From the NCBI GenBank assembly GCA_947642555.1, contig CANRSX010000007.1:62001-126000 (forward strand): a DNA stretch of 64,000 nt. The letters are read 5' to 3'. The notes below the pieces were generated by a model. That model was given only the letters and a program-made list of their open reading frames with translations. It did not search any database and had not been told where the DNA came from. Source of the stretch: an uncultured Roseburia sp. Its GTDB lineage: Bacteria; Bacillota; Clostridia; Lachnospirales; Lachnospiraceae. Made by a program: the position numbers and the translations under genes. How positions within the stretch are numbered: the first letter of the stretch is position 1; each line of letters opens with the position of its first letter. Of the stretch, positions 34,061 to 42,117 are shown one piece after another.

Positions 34061-35632
34061 ATGAAAAAACGAAGTGTGGCGCTTGTGCTGTCTCTTCTGA
34101 TGACAGCGGGAATGCTTACAGCCTGCGGATCAGAAAAGCCGGAGGAGACAGGAGGCAGCGGGACGTCCGGCGGCGGCAGCGCGGTGTCCGGCACGGAAAG
34201 CGCAGCGGGAACAGGGGAAGGGGCACCTGCGGGTGTGAACTTTGACGAGGAGCCGTATGAGGCGACCTTTATGTACTATGCAGCCAACGACGCGAGAGAC
34301 GTGGAAGCCGTGGAGGCGGCGTTTAACGAGCTGACGATGGCGGAGCTGAACATGAAGGTACATCTGATGCCGGTGACCTTCGGAACCTACAATCAGCAGA
34401 TCCAGATGATCTTATCCTCGGACGACAGCCTTGATATCTTCCCGTATTACAGCGGACTTCTCGGCACCTATAAGGACGCGGGATTCGTGATCGATATGGG
34501 AGAATACATCGACGAGTACGGCCAGGATATGGTGGAGATCATCGGGGAGGAGGACGTAAACTGCGGATACTTAAGCGGATTTTTAGGCGGCGTCCCGACC
34601 ATGCATGAGAGGACAAACCCTGTCATGTTTGTCATGCGCACCGATATCCTCGAGGAGACCGGGTTTACGGCGGAGGACATTAAGACACTTGACGATATGA
34701 CGCAGGTGCTGGCAAAGGTAAAGGAGCTTCATCCGGAGATGAACGGCTACGGCGGTACGCCGGGTATGTCCTATCCGCTGATCTGCTCAAACAGCCGTGT
34801 GGATAACCTCGGAGCGGACAATTACGGCGTGCTGTTAAATCAGGGGCAGGATACGGAAGTGGTGAACTGGTACGAGAGCGAGGAGTTCATCCACGCCTGC
34901 GAGGTGATGCGGGAGTGGAATCAGGCAGGGTATACCTCCGCTGATTTTGCGACCTGCACCGACGGCGGCGAGACGCTGATGAAAGCCGGCAACCTCTTCT
35001 GCTTTTCGACCTTCGGAAAACCGAATACCAAGGTGGAGAAGGACGCGCAGACCGGATATGACACGACCTGCGTCCAGGTGACGGCGGACGCCTGCTATAC
35101 CTCGACGACCAACGCGACGCTGTACGGGATTGCCGGAAATTCCGAGGATCCGGGGAAGGCGGTGATCCTTCTGAACTGGATTTATAAGACAAAAGCGGCG
35201 AATGACCTGATCAACTGGGGCATCGAGGGAAAGGATTATGTGGTGCTCGAGGACGGGACGATCGACTTCCCGGAAGGGGTTTCGTCTGAAAATGTCGGCT
35301 ACCACCAGGATTACGGCTGGGCGCATCCCAACCAGTACAACAGCTACATCTGGACCGGCAACGACCCGGCGCTGTGGGACAAATATCAGGAGGTGCGCGA
35401 CAATGCCGTGATGTCTAAGGCTTACGGCTTTATGTTTGACAACAACGAGCTGTTAAACGAGTACTCCGCGATGGGCGCGATCCGCGACGAGTACCTCAAT
35501 TCTATCGCGACCGGCTCGGTGGATACGAAGCCCGCGCTGGAGGAGTTTAATGCAAAATTATACGACGCGGGACTTCAGGACGTCATCGACGCCAAGCAGG
35601 AGCAGCTTGACGCCTGGCTGGCGGAGCAGTAA
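34061..35632 (+). CDS. Extracellular solute-binding lipoprotein (DUF3502-type), no permease nearby
   Basis: A 523-residue lipoprotein: MKKRSVALVLSLLMTAGMLTACG has a signal segment and lipobox LTAC, then a Gly/Ser-rich linker of about 40 residues. The binding fold starts YEATFMYYAANDARDVEAVEAAFNEL, and the C-terminal third (PEGVSSENVGYHQDYGWAHPNQY..) is DUF3502-like, as in oligosaccharide binding proteins of the LplA/YtcQ group. I prefer the second ATG (34061), 10 bases after AAGGAG; the ATG at 34052 is only one base from it. The expected permease genes are absent; an esterase gene follows. It may supply ligand information to the YesM sensor or use a distant permease. Confidence 0.9.
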   Translation: MKKRSVALVLSLLMTAGMLTACGSEKPEETGGSGTSGGGSAVSGTESAAGTGEGAPAGVNFDEEPYEATFMYYAANDARDVEAVEAAFNELTMAELNMKVHLMPVTFGTYNQQIQMILSSDDSLDIFPYYSGLLGTYKDAGFVIDMGEYIDEYGQDMVEIIGEEDVNCGYLSGFLGGVPTMHERTNPVMFVMRTDILEETGFTAEDIKTLDDMTQVLAKVKELHPEMNGYGGTPGMSYPLICSNSRVDNLGADNYGVLLNQGQDTEVVNWYESEEFIHACEVMREWNQAGYTSADFATCTDGGETLMKAGNLFCFSTFGKPNTKVEKDAQTGYDTTCVQVTADACYTSTTNATLYGIAGNSEDPGKAVILLNWIYKTKAANDLINWGIEGKDYVVLEDGTIDFPEGVSSENVGYHQDYGWAHPNQYNSYIWTGNDPALWDKYQEVRDNAVMSKAYGFMFDNNELLNEYSAMGAIRDEYLNSIATGSVDTKPALEEFNAKLYDAGLQDVIDAKQEQLDAWLAEQ

Positions 35633-35679
35633 GAGCGCCGGGCAGCCTGACAGAATTTATACCCGGAGGAAAGAAAACT

Positions 35680-36462
35680 ATGGCAAAACTACAATGTAAT
35701 ATGATATCATATGTACTGGGCAGAGCGGTGGACATTACGCTTGTCATTCCGAGTACGACGATGCCAGAATCCTTCTCGGAAGGGGAGGAGAAGCGTCACA
35801 TCCTCCCGGAGCCGTATCCGGTGCTGTATCTGCTGCACGGGATGGGGAACAACCACGCGACCTGGTGCGGCTACGCCGGCGTAGAGTTTTACGCGGAAGA
35901 GCACAATATCGCGGTCGTCATGATTTCGGGGGAGAACAAGTGCTACCGGAATGTCCCGGGCGGCGACAACTACTTTGATTTTATCTCGCAGGAGCTGCCG
36001 GAATTTGTGACGAATTATTTCCCGCTGTCGAAGGATCCGGCCCACACCTACATCGCGGGGCTTTCCATGGGCGGATACGGAGCCCTTCTGCACGGGATGT
36101 CGGATCCGGAGCGGTTCGCCGCGATCGGCTCCTTCTCGGGGGCCGTGGACGCTTCCTTAAATATGAGCGACGAGGAGCTCACGGCGCACCCGGAGCTGGA
36201 CATTTACTATCTGACCGACCGTGCGCTGGCTGCCGGGAAAAAGATCCCGCCCATGTACCTGGCCTGCGGGGAAGACGATTTCCTCTATGAGATGAGCGGG
36301 AAGTATAAGGACTATCTGCTCAGGAAGCATGTGGACGTGACCTGGGAGTCAGTGCCGGGCTACACCCACGAGTGGCGTTTCTGGAATATGCAGATTGAAC
36401 AGTTCCTGAAATGGCTCCCGCGGACGGACGGCTATGCAGAAAAAGGCGTAAGAAAGGTGTAA
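35680..36462 (+). CDS. Putative esterase (alpha/beta hydrolase)
   Basis: A 260-residue cytoplasmic hydrolase of the esterase D/tributyrin esterase type. YPVLYLLHGMGNNHATW forms the oxyanion region, the nucleophile Ser is in AGLSMGGYGAL near residue 130, a candidate Asp is in CGEDDFLYE near 207, and the catalytic His in GYTHEWRFW near 230. Such enzymes remove acyl groups from sugars or small esters. CGGAGGAAAG precedes the ATG. Its position behind a solute-binding protein suggests deacetylation of imported glycan, which is inference. No signal peptide is visible. Confidence 0.88.
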   Translation: MAKLQCNMISYVLGRAVDITLVIPSTTMPESFSEGEEKRHILPEPYPVLYLLHGMGNNHATWCGYAGVEFYAEEHNIAVVMISGENKCYRNVPGGDNYFDFISQELPEFVTNYFPLSKDPAHTYIAGLSMGGYGALLHGMSDPERFAAIGSFSGAVDASLNMSDEELTAHPELDIYYLTDRALAAGKKIPPMYLACGEDDFLYEMSGKYKDYLLRKHVDVTWESVPGYTHEWRFWNMQIEQFLKWLPRTDGYAEKGVRKV

Positions 36463-36466
36463 AAAA

Positions 36467-37147
36467 ATGTACATTTTACTGGTGAACATGGCGGCGCTGG
36501 CTGCCGGAACGGCGATTGGATGTCTGTTAAAGAAATTTATCCCGGAGAAGCTCCAGGAGAATTCCATGATGTATTTCTCGATTATCACGCTGGTTTTAGG
36601 GATCCGGCTGTTAAACCGCACCGTGAATTTTTCGGCGGTTGTCATCGCGATCTTAGCCGGCGGGGTGATCGGTTATTTTCTGGGACTGGACAGACGGGTG
36701 GCCGGCCTTCCGGAGAAGTTTGCATCGAAGAGCGGGGGATTTGACGCCGGCATGTTCCTGACCGGATTTACACTGTACTGCTTTAGCACCTCCGGGATCT
36801 TAGGAGCGATGGATCTCGGGTTTTCCGGGGATACCACGCTTCTTATTACAAAGGCCGTGATGGATTTCCTGGCCGCCGTGTTTTTCGCGGCGGCCGGGGC
36901 CGGCTGGCAGCAGATGCTGATCACGATCCCGCTGGGGGTGATCCTGTTCGGCCTCTACTTTTTGTCAACGCTTTTAATGCCGCATGTGACGCAGGAGATG
37001 ATCGGTGATTTTTCCGGCTGCGGCGGCATGATTCTGGTGGCAAATGCGCTTCGGATGACGAAGCTGAAGAATCCGCCGGTGATCGACCTGATCCCGGCCA
37101 TGATCCTTGTGTTTCCGATTTCCTGGCTGTGGATGAATTTCTTTTAA
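36467..37147 (+). CDS. DUF554 family membrane protein
   Basis: This 226-residue protein has about seven membrane segments and the DUF554 features: an N-terminal NMAALAAGTAIGCLLKK segment, SGILGAMDLGFSGDTTLLITKAVMDF in the centre, and CGGMILVANALRM near the C-terminus. The family is conserved in Firmicutes and its transport or other role is unknown. It starts 4 bases after the esterase stop, and the AraC regulator gene follows 18 bases later, so the three are likely co-transcribed. No catalytic residues can be proposed. Confidence 0.88.
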   Translation: MYILLVNMAALAAGTAIGCLLKKFIPEKLQENSMMYFSIITLVLGIRLLNRTVNFSAVVIAILAGGVIGYFLGLDRRVAGLPEKFASKSGGFDAGMFLTGFTLYCFSTSGILGAMDLGFSGDTTLLITKAVMDFLAAVFFAAAGAGWQQMLITIPLGVILFGLYFLSTLLMPHVTQEMIGDFSGCGGMILVANALRMTKLKNPPVIDLIPAMILVFPISWLWMNFF

Positions 37148-37165
37148 AAGGATTCGAAAGACAGA

Positions 37166-38023
37166 ATGAAAAACGAAGAAAAATATGAGCTGGTGCGGCT
37201 GGACCCGGATATCCCGGTCTTTATGTGGCTGCACCCGAGAGGGCGGACGACGAACCCGCGTGTGATTGACGCCCACTGGCACAGAAGCCTCGAATTCGAT
37301 ATTATCTGGGACGACGAGCTGCTCTATTACATCAATGGTGTGGAGTACAGGCTGGACGGGGAGTCCGTCTGCCTGATCAACAGTATGGACGTGCACCGCC
37401 TGATCCCGCAGTCGGAGCGTAAAGGGCCGGAGATCATCGGATTCACCCTGATTATCGGCTACGATTTTCTGAAAAGCCTGGTGCAGGATATCGAGGAGAG
37501 TATTTTTGTGCTGGATGGCACGGAGCAGACCAGGGCCGTCCGCGGGCGCCTGGTGAAGATGGCGGATATCTTTTTTGCGCAGGCCTCGCCCTACTGGAAA
37601 GCGGAGATCATGGAGCAGGTGTGCGGGCTGATTTATTATCTGTGCAGCAGCTGCAAACACAGCAGATCCGTGATCCCGGCGCACGCGGAGACAAATGTAA
37701 AAGAAGTCCGTGCCATGATGGAATATATTCAGGAGCATTATACGGAGGATATCAGGCAGCAGGAGCTGTCGCAGAGATTTTTTTATTCACGCGAATATAT
37801 GTCGAAGCTGTTTAAGCGGTACACAAAGTGCACGATCAAGGAATATCTGACGCAGTACCGCCTGCAGCAGTCCGAGCGGTTATTATTTCACACAGACCGG
37901 TCGGTTACGGAGATTGCCCTGACGGTGGGATTTAACGACGCGAAGCAGATGATCCGCGCATTTCGCCGTTATTATGACATGACGCCGCAGCAGTTTCGCA
38001 GATCCGGTCACTGGAAACCATAG
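37166..38023 (+). CDS. AraC-family transcriptional regulator with cupin-type N-terminus
   Basis: A 285-residue regulator. Residues 1-150 form an AraC ligand-binding cupin (IDAHWHRSLEFDIIWDDEL, with the HWH metal-like triad, and SVCLINSMDVH). The last 100 residues hold two helix-turn-helix units, QELSQRFFYSREYMSKLFKRYT and VTEIALTVGFNDAKQMIRAFRRYYDM, followed by the family end TPQQFRRSG. It probably responds to a sugar and controls the esterase/DUF554 genes. A terminator follows directly after the stop. Confidence 0.92.
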   Translation: MKNEEKYELVRLDPDIPVFMWLHPRGRTTNPRVIDAHWHRSLEFDIIWDDELLYYINGVEYRLDGESVCLINSMDVHRLIPQSERKGPEIIGFTLIIGYDFLKSLVQDIEESIFVLDGTEQTRAVRGRLVKMADIFFAQASPYWKAEIMEQVCGLIYYLCSSCKHSRSVIPAHAETNVKEVRAMMEYIQEHYTEDIRQQELSQRFFYSREYMSKLFKRYTKCTIKEYLTQYRLQQSERLLFHTDRSVTEIALTVGFNDAKQMIRAFRRYYDMTPQQFRRSGHWKP

Positions 38024-38024
38024 G

Positions 38025-38048
38025 AGATGCCTTTGGGCATCTTTTTTT
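38025..38048 (+). terminator. Rho-independent terminator after the AraC gene
   Basis: A 7-bp stem (38025-38031 with 38036-38042) with TTTG loop is followed by an uninterrupted T-run (38042-38048). Confidence 0.9.
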
Positions 38049-38059
38049 GTTCGGTTTTA

Positions 38060-38088
38060 TTGACAGAATGTTCCGCTGGTATTAGTAT
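38060..38088 (+). promoter_or_regulatory. Promoter of feoAB
   Basis: A perfect TTGACA (38060-38065) and TAGTAT (38083-38088) with a 17-base spacer, 84 bases before feoA. No Fur box was recognised. Confidence 0.7.
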
Positions 38089-38171
38089 AGATATGCCCGG
38101 GATCTCTGCCGTTGCGGGCGGAAGAACCGGCATCACAGAATCAGAATACACGAAGAAAGCCAGGGATGTAT

Positions 38172-38405
38172 ATGACATTAGAAGAGCTGCCGGTAGGCAG
38201 GACAGCAGTGATTACAGAGGTAGGAGGGGAAGGGGCGCTGCGGTGCCGTTTTCTGGACATGGGACTGATCCCGCGGACCAGGGTGGAGGTGCGCAAGGTG
38301 GCGCCCATGGGGGACCCCATCGAGATCCGTCTCCGCGGCTATGAGCTTACGATCCGCAGGGAGGACGCAAAACAGATTGCGGTGGACCCGGAGGTGGCAT
38401 CATGA
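38172..38405 (+). CDS. feoA: FeoA ferrous iron transport accessory protein
   Basis: FeoA is a small SH3-like cytoplasmic protein that supports FeoB. From the ATG at 38172 the product is 77 residues and begins MTLEELPVGRTAVITEVGG, with the family core LRCRFLDMGLIPRTRVEVRKVAPMGDP spread over residues 23-49 and IRLRGYELTIRREDAKQI near the end. An ATG two codons earlier (38166) is possible; both lie behind a weak CCAGGG. The stop overlaps the feoB start as ATGA. Separate feoA and feoB genes are usual in Clostridia. Confidence 0.92.
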   Translation: MTLEELPVGRTAVITEVGGEGALRCRFLDMGLIPRTRVEVRKVAPMGDPIEIRLRGYELTIRREDAKQIAVDPEVAS

Positions 38406-40408
38406 TTTTCGCGCTTGCAGGCAATCAGAACTGCGGAAAGACGACGCTGTTTAATCAGCTGACCGGATCGAACCAGCACGTGGGAAATTTTCCTGGCGTG
38501 ACGGTGGACCAGAAGATCGGGCAGATCCGTTCGACGAAGAACTGCTCGGTGGTCGACCTGCCGGGGATCTATTCGATCCGCCCGTACACGAACGAGGAGA
38601 TCGTGACCCGGGATTTTATTTTAAATGAAAAGCCGGACGGCATCATCAATATCGTGGACGCGACGAACATCGAGCGGAATCTCTATCTGACGCTCCAGCT
38701 TCTGGAGATGCATATCCCGATGGTGCTGGCCTTAAATATGATGGACGAGGTGCGCGGAAACGGGGGCTCGATCGACTATAAGCAGATGTCGGAGGAGCTC
38801 GGGATCCCGGTGATCCCCATCAGCGCGGCGAAGGATGAGGGGATCGAGGATCTGATCAGAGCGATCACGACCACGGCGTCAAAGCGGATCCTGCCGAAGG
38901 TGATGGATTTCTGTGAGCAGGGGCCGGTGCACCGCTGTATCCACGCGGTTTCCCATCAGGTGGAGGATCACGCTGCGGCGATCGGGATGTCCCCGCGGTT
39001 CGCTGCGACAAAGATCGTGGAGGATGACACGGATATCATCAGACAGCTGGCGCTCTCGCAGAACGAGCTGGAGATGATGGAGCACAGCATCGAGGAGATG
39101 GAGAAGGACTGCGGCCTGGACCGGAATGCCGCGCTCGCGGACATGCGCTACACCTTTATCGAGAAGGTCTGCGCGAAGACGGTGAAGAAGTGCCAGGAGA
39201 GCAGGGAGCACATCCGCAGCGTGAGGATCGACAATATCCTGACCCACCGGTATCTCGCGGTGCCCATGTTTCTTCTGATTATGATCGTGGTCTTCTGGCT
39301 GACGTTCGGCGTCATCGGGACGGGCTTAAGCGATCTGCTGGCCCGGGGGATCGACGCGTTCACGGCGCTCTGCGACCGCGGGCTGACCGCTTACGGGATC
39401 AACCCGGTGGTGCACAGCTTAATCATTGACGGTGTGTTTGCGGGAGTGGGGAGTGTTTTAAGTTTCCTTCCGATTATTGTAGTTTTATTTTTCTTTTTAT
39501 CAATCTTAGAGGATTCCGGGTATATGGCGCGCGTGGCGTTTGTCATGGACAAGCCGCTGCGGAAGATCGGCTTATCGGGCAGAAGCTTTGTGCCGATGCT
39601 GGTCGGATTCGGCTGTACGGTGCCCGCGGTCATGGCGACGCGGACGCTCTCCGGCGAGCGCGACAGGAAGATGACAATCCTGCTGACGCCCTATATGAGC
39701 TGTTCGGCGAAGATCCCGATCTACGCGGTGTTCGCTGCGGCGTTTTTCCCGGGAAAATCGGCGCTTGTCATGATCCTTTTGTATGTTTCGGGCATTCTTG
39801 CGGGGCTGATCTCGGCCCTGATCTTAAACCACACGGCATTTCGCGGGAAACCGATCCCGTTTGTGATGGAGCTTCCGAATTACCGGTTCCCGTCCGCAAA
39901 GAGCGTCGGACAGCTGATCTGGGAGAAGGCGAAGGATTTTATCGAGCGCGCGTTTACCGTGATCTTTGTGGCGACGATCATCATCTGGTTTCTGCAGACC
40001 TTTGACACCCGGTTAAATGTGGTGACGGAGAGTGAGCAGAGCCTGCTTGCCTTAATCGGGCAGTGGATCGCCCCGCTGTTTGCGCCCCTGGGCTTTTCCG
40101 ACTGGCGGGTGCCCGCGGCGCTGATCACCGGCTTTACGGCGAAGGAGGCGGTGGTAAGCACCTTAAGCGTCTTAACTGGCACGGCCACGGCGCAGCTCGG
40201 CACGGTGCTCGGGGACATGTTTTCCGTGCGGTCGGCGGCCAGTTTTTTGGTCTTTACCCTGCTGTATACCCCCTGCGTGGCAGCCATCGCCGCGGTGAAG
40301 CGGGAGCTGGGCAGCGGGTTAAAGGCGTTCGGCGTCGTGGTCTTACAGTGTGCGGTGGCGTGGGTCGCGGCATTTCTGGTCTATCAGGCGGGAGGCCTGT
40401 TTATCTGA
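38402..40408 (+). CDS. feoB: Ferrous iron transporter FeoB
   Basis: A 668-residue Fe(II) importer. The N-terminal GTPase has G1 GNQNCGKTT (residues 7-15), G2 around FPGVTVDQK, G3 DLPG and G4 NMMDE, followed by a helical GDI-like domain (about 170-280). The membrane part (about 290-665) carries the two Gate motifs, LVGFGCTVPAVMATRTL near 403 and LYTPCVAAIAAVKRE near 622, with conserved cysteines. It overlaps feoA by 4 bases and is followed immediately by the Cys-rich small protein gene. All major motifs are present. Confidence 0.97.
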   Translation: MIFALAGNQNCGKTTLFNQLTGSNQHVGNFPGVTVDQKIGQIRSTKNCSVVDLPGIYSIRPYTNEEIVTRDFILNEKPDGIINIVDATNIERNLYLTLQLLEMHIPMVLALNMMDEVRGNGGSIDYKQMSEELGIPVIPISAAKDEGIEDLIRAITTTASKRILPKVMDFCEQGPVHRCIHAVSHQVEDHAAAIGMSPRFAATKIVEDDTDIIRQLALSQNELEMMEHSIEEMEKDCGLDRNAALADMRYTFIEKVCAKTVKKCQESREHIRSVRIDNILTHRYLAVPMFLLIMIVVFWLTFGVIGTGLSDLLARGIDAFTALCDRGLTAYGINPVVHSLIIDGVFAGVGSVLSFLPIIVVLFFFLSILEDSGYMARVAFVMDKPLRKIGLSGRSFVPMLVGFGCTVPAVMATRTLSGERDRKMTILLTPYMSCSAKIPIYAVFAAAFFPGKSALVMILLYVSGILAGLISALILNHTAFRGKPIPFVMELPNYRFPSAKSVGQLIWEKAKDFIERAFTVIFVATIIIWFLQTFDTRLNVVTESEQSLLALIGQWIAPLFAPLGFSDWRVPAALITGFTAKEAVVSTLSVLTGTATAQLGTVLGDMFSVRSAASFLVFTLLYTPCVAAIAAVKRELGSGLKAFGVVVLQCAVAWVAAFLVYQAGGLFI

Positions 40409-40678
40409 ATGGGAGTATGGGATTATCTGCTGTGCGGACTGCTGCTGCTCTGGCTTGCGGCGGTGGTAAGACATATGTGGAAACGTAAAAAATCAGGGGA
40501 ATCCGGCAGCGGCTGTGCGGGGTGCAGCGGCAGCGGCTGTGGTGCCTGTGGCAAAGAGGGGGTCAGAGGCAATGGCCGCGGCGCCTGCGGAAAAGAGGAG
40601 GCCGGGCGCGGCGGCTGCGATGCGTGCGGCGGTAAGGATACGGGGCGCAGCGGTGGGAAGGATGCCGCCGGCAGATGA
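40409..40678 (+). CDS. FeoB-associated Cys-rich membrane protein
   Basis: An 89-residue protein whose ATG follows the feoB stop without a gap. It has one membrane segment (about residues 5-22, LLCGLLLLWLAAVV), a basic anchor HMWKRKK, and a Gly/Cys-rich tail with CAGC, CGAC and CDAC motifs. Small proteins of this plan follow feoB in many Firmicutes and may receive or deliver ferrous iron. Here the tail is longer than the usual 20-30 residues and built from repeated Gly-Cys-Gly-Lys-Glu units. Confidence 0.85.
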   Translation: MGVWDYLLCGLLLLWLAAVVRHMWKRKKSGESGSGCAGCSGSGCGACGKEGVRGNGRGACGKEEAGRGGCDACGGKDTGRSGGKDAAGR

Positions 40679-40681
40679 TGA

Positions 40682-40710
40682 TTGTAATTTTCTGTCAGAA
40701 ACGGTATAAT
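40682..40710 (+). promoter_or_regulatory. Promoter of the MalE-like lipoprotein gene
   Basis: TTGTAA (40682-40687) and a perfect TATAAT (40705-40710) with a 17-base spacer. Confidence 0.8.
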
Positions 40711-40715
40711 AAAAA

Positions 40716-40728
40716 CCGGATATTCCGG
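40716..40728 (+). promoter_or_regulatory. Palindromic operator candidate downstream of the -10 box
   Basis: CCGGA-TAT-TCCGG is a perfect 5-3-5 palindrome that begins 5 bases after the -10 box, a position where a repressor would block transcription initiation. Confidence 0.5.
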
Positions 40729-40742
40729 AAGGGAGAAACGAG

Positions 40743-42083
40743 ATGAGAAGAAGACTTCTTGCGGGGATACTCGGGGCCGTCTGTGCCATTGCGGCTGCGG
40801 GCTGCGCAGGTGCTGGTGAGCCGGCCGCTTCCGGCAGTGCGTCGGGAAGCGAGGGCGATCGGTCCGGCAGTGCGTCGGGCGTTACGGGAAGCGCGGCGGC
40901 GGACGGTGAGGGCGTTACGGGAAGCGCGGCGGCGGGAAGCGGCGGCGTGGTGCAGCTGACCGTGTGGGCGGAGGAAGAGGGCCACGACATGATGGAGGCG
41001 ATGATTGAGAGCTTTCAGGCGGAATACGCCGGCGAGGCGAAGTTTGAGATCGCGCTGGTACAGGCGTCGGAGTCGCAGGCAAAGGATCTGCTGCTCGCGG
41101 ACGTCCATGGCGGGGCGGATGTGTTCGCGTTTGCGGACGACCAGTTAAACCAGCTGGTGGCAGCGGGAGCGCTTGACCCGGTGAGGAATGCGGATGCGGT
41201 CAGGGCGGCGAATCTGCCGGAGACGGTGGAGGCCGCGTCGTTTCATGATGTGCTCTACGCCTATCCGATGACAGCGGACAACGGATATTTTATGTACTAT
41301 AATAAGGCATATTTTACGGAGACGGATGTCGCGACGCTCGACGGCATGCTTGCAGCAGCGGCCGCGGCGGACAAAAAGCTTGCGATGGAGTGGGATTCCG
41401 GCTGGTATCTGTATACCTTTTTCGGAAATACGGGGCTTGTCTGCGGGCTGAATGCGGACAATGTCACGAATTACTGCGACTGGAACAGCACAGAAGGCCC
41501 CATCCGGGGCGTGGATGTGGCGGAGGCGATGCTTGCGATTGCGGCGCATCCGGGATTTTCGAACCGCACAGACGTCGAATTTGTCGAGGGCGTGCAGGAC
41601 GGCAGCGTGATCGCCGGGATGAGCGGCGTGTGGAACAGCGTCGAGGTGAAGAAGGCCTGGGGAAATAACTACGGCGCGGTAAAGCTTCCGACCTACACGG
41701 TTGCGGGAAAGCAGGTTCAGATGGCGTCGTTTAACGGCTACAAGATGGTCGGAGTGAACGCGTATTCGGAGGAGCCGGAATGGGCGCACCGGTTTGCAGA
41801 CTGGATTACAAATGAAGAGAACCAGAGGATTCGCTTTGCGGAGCGCAGACAGGGGCCGTCAAATCAGAATGCGGCCGCCTCGGCGGAGGTAAATGCGGAT
41901 CCTGCGCTTCAGGCGCTGATCGTGCAGGGGCAGTACGGGGATCTGCAGCGCGTCGGGGCGAAATACTGGAGCGCGACGCAGAAATTCGGACTGACGCTGG
42001 CAGCCGGGAATCCGGACGGGACAGAGCTGCAGGAGCTGATGGATGCGCTGGTGGAGGGCATCACGGCGTCTGTGACGGACTGA
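40743..42083 (+). CDS. MalE-like sugar-binding lipoprotein, no permease nearby
   Basis: A 446-residue lipoprotein with lipobox AAAGC at residues 17-21 and an unusually long Ser/Gly/Ala linker (about 25-70) made of repeated GSASG and VTGSAA units. The fold then starts [24 protein letters not shown], as in cluster-1 maltose-type binding proteins, with [17 protein letters not shown] and [15 protein letters not shown] further on. GGAAGGGAGAAA precedes the ATG. No ABC permease gene is adjacent; the next gene, 34 bases later, is a chemoreceptor. The protein could deliver ligand to that receptor, or to a permease elsewhere. The sugar is unknown. Confidence 0.92.
   Translation: MRRRLLAGILGAVCAIAAAGCAGAGEPAASGSASGSEGDRSGSASGVTGSAAADGEGVTGSAAAGSGGVVQLTVWAEEEGHDMMEAMIESFQAEYAGEAKFEIALVQASESQAKDLLLADVHGGADVFAFADDQLNQLVAAGALDPVRNADAVRAANLPETVEAASFHDVLYAYPMTADNGYFMYYNKAYFTETDVATLDGMLAAAAAADKKLAMEWDSGWYLYTFFGNTGLVCGLNADNVTNYCDWNSTEGPIRGVDVAEAMLAIAAHPGFSNRTDVEFVEGVQDGSVIAGMSGVWNSVEVKKAWGNNYGAVKLPTYTVAGKQVQMASFNGYKMVGVNAYSEEPEWAHRFADWITNEENQRIRFAERRQGPSNQNAAASAEVNADPALQALIVQGQYGDLQRVGAKYWSATQKFGLTLAAGNPDGTELQELMDALVEGITASVTD
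40834..40940 (+). repeat. Nested direct repeats in the lipoprotein linker
   Basis: CCGGCAGTGCGTCGGG occurs twice (starting at about 40831 and 40864), and GCGTTACGGGAAGCGCGGCGGCGG occurs in two segments starting at 40879 and 40912. All are in frame and lengthen the flexible linker after the lipid anchor. Confidence 0.7.
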
Positions 42084-42117
42084 CGGGAGAAGAGACGGAA
42101 GGAAGGTAACACGGCTT

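Noticed and set aside
38027-38344. 105-residue frame overlapping feoA
   Set aside because: Out of frame with the clear FeoA sequence and begins within a terminator.
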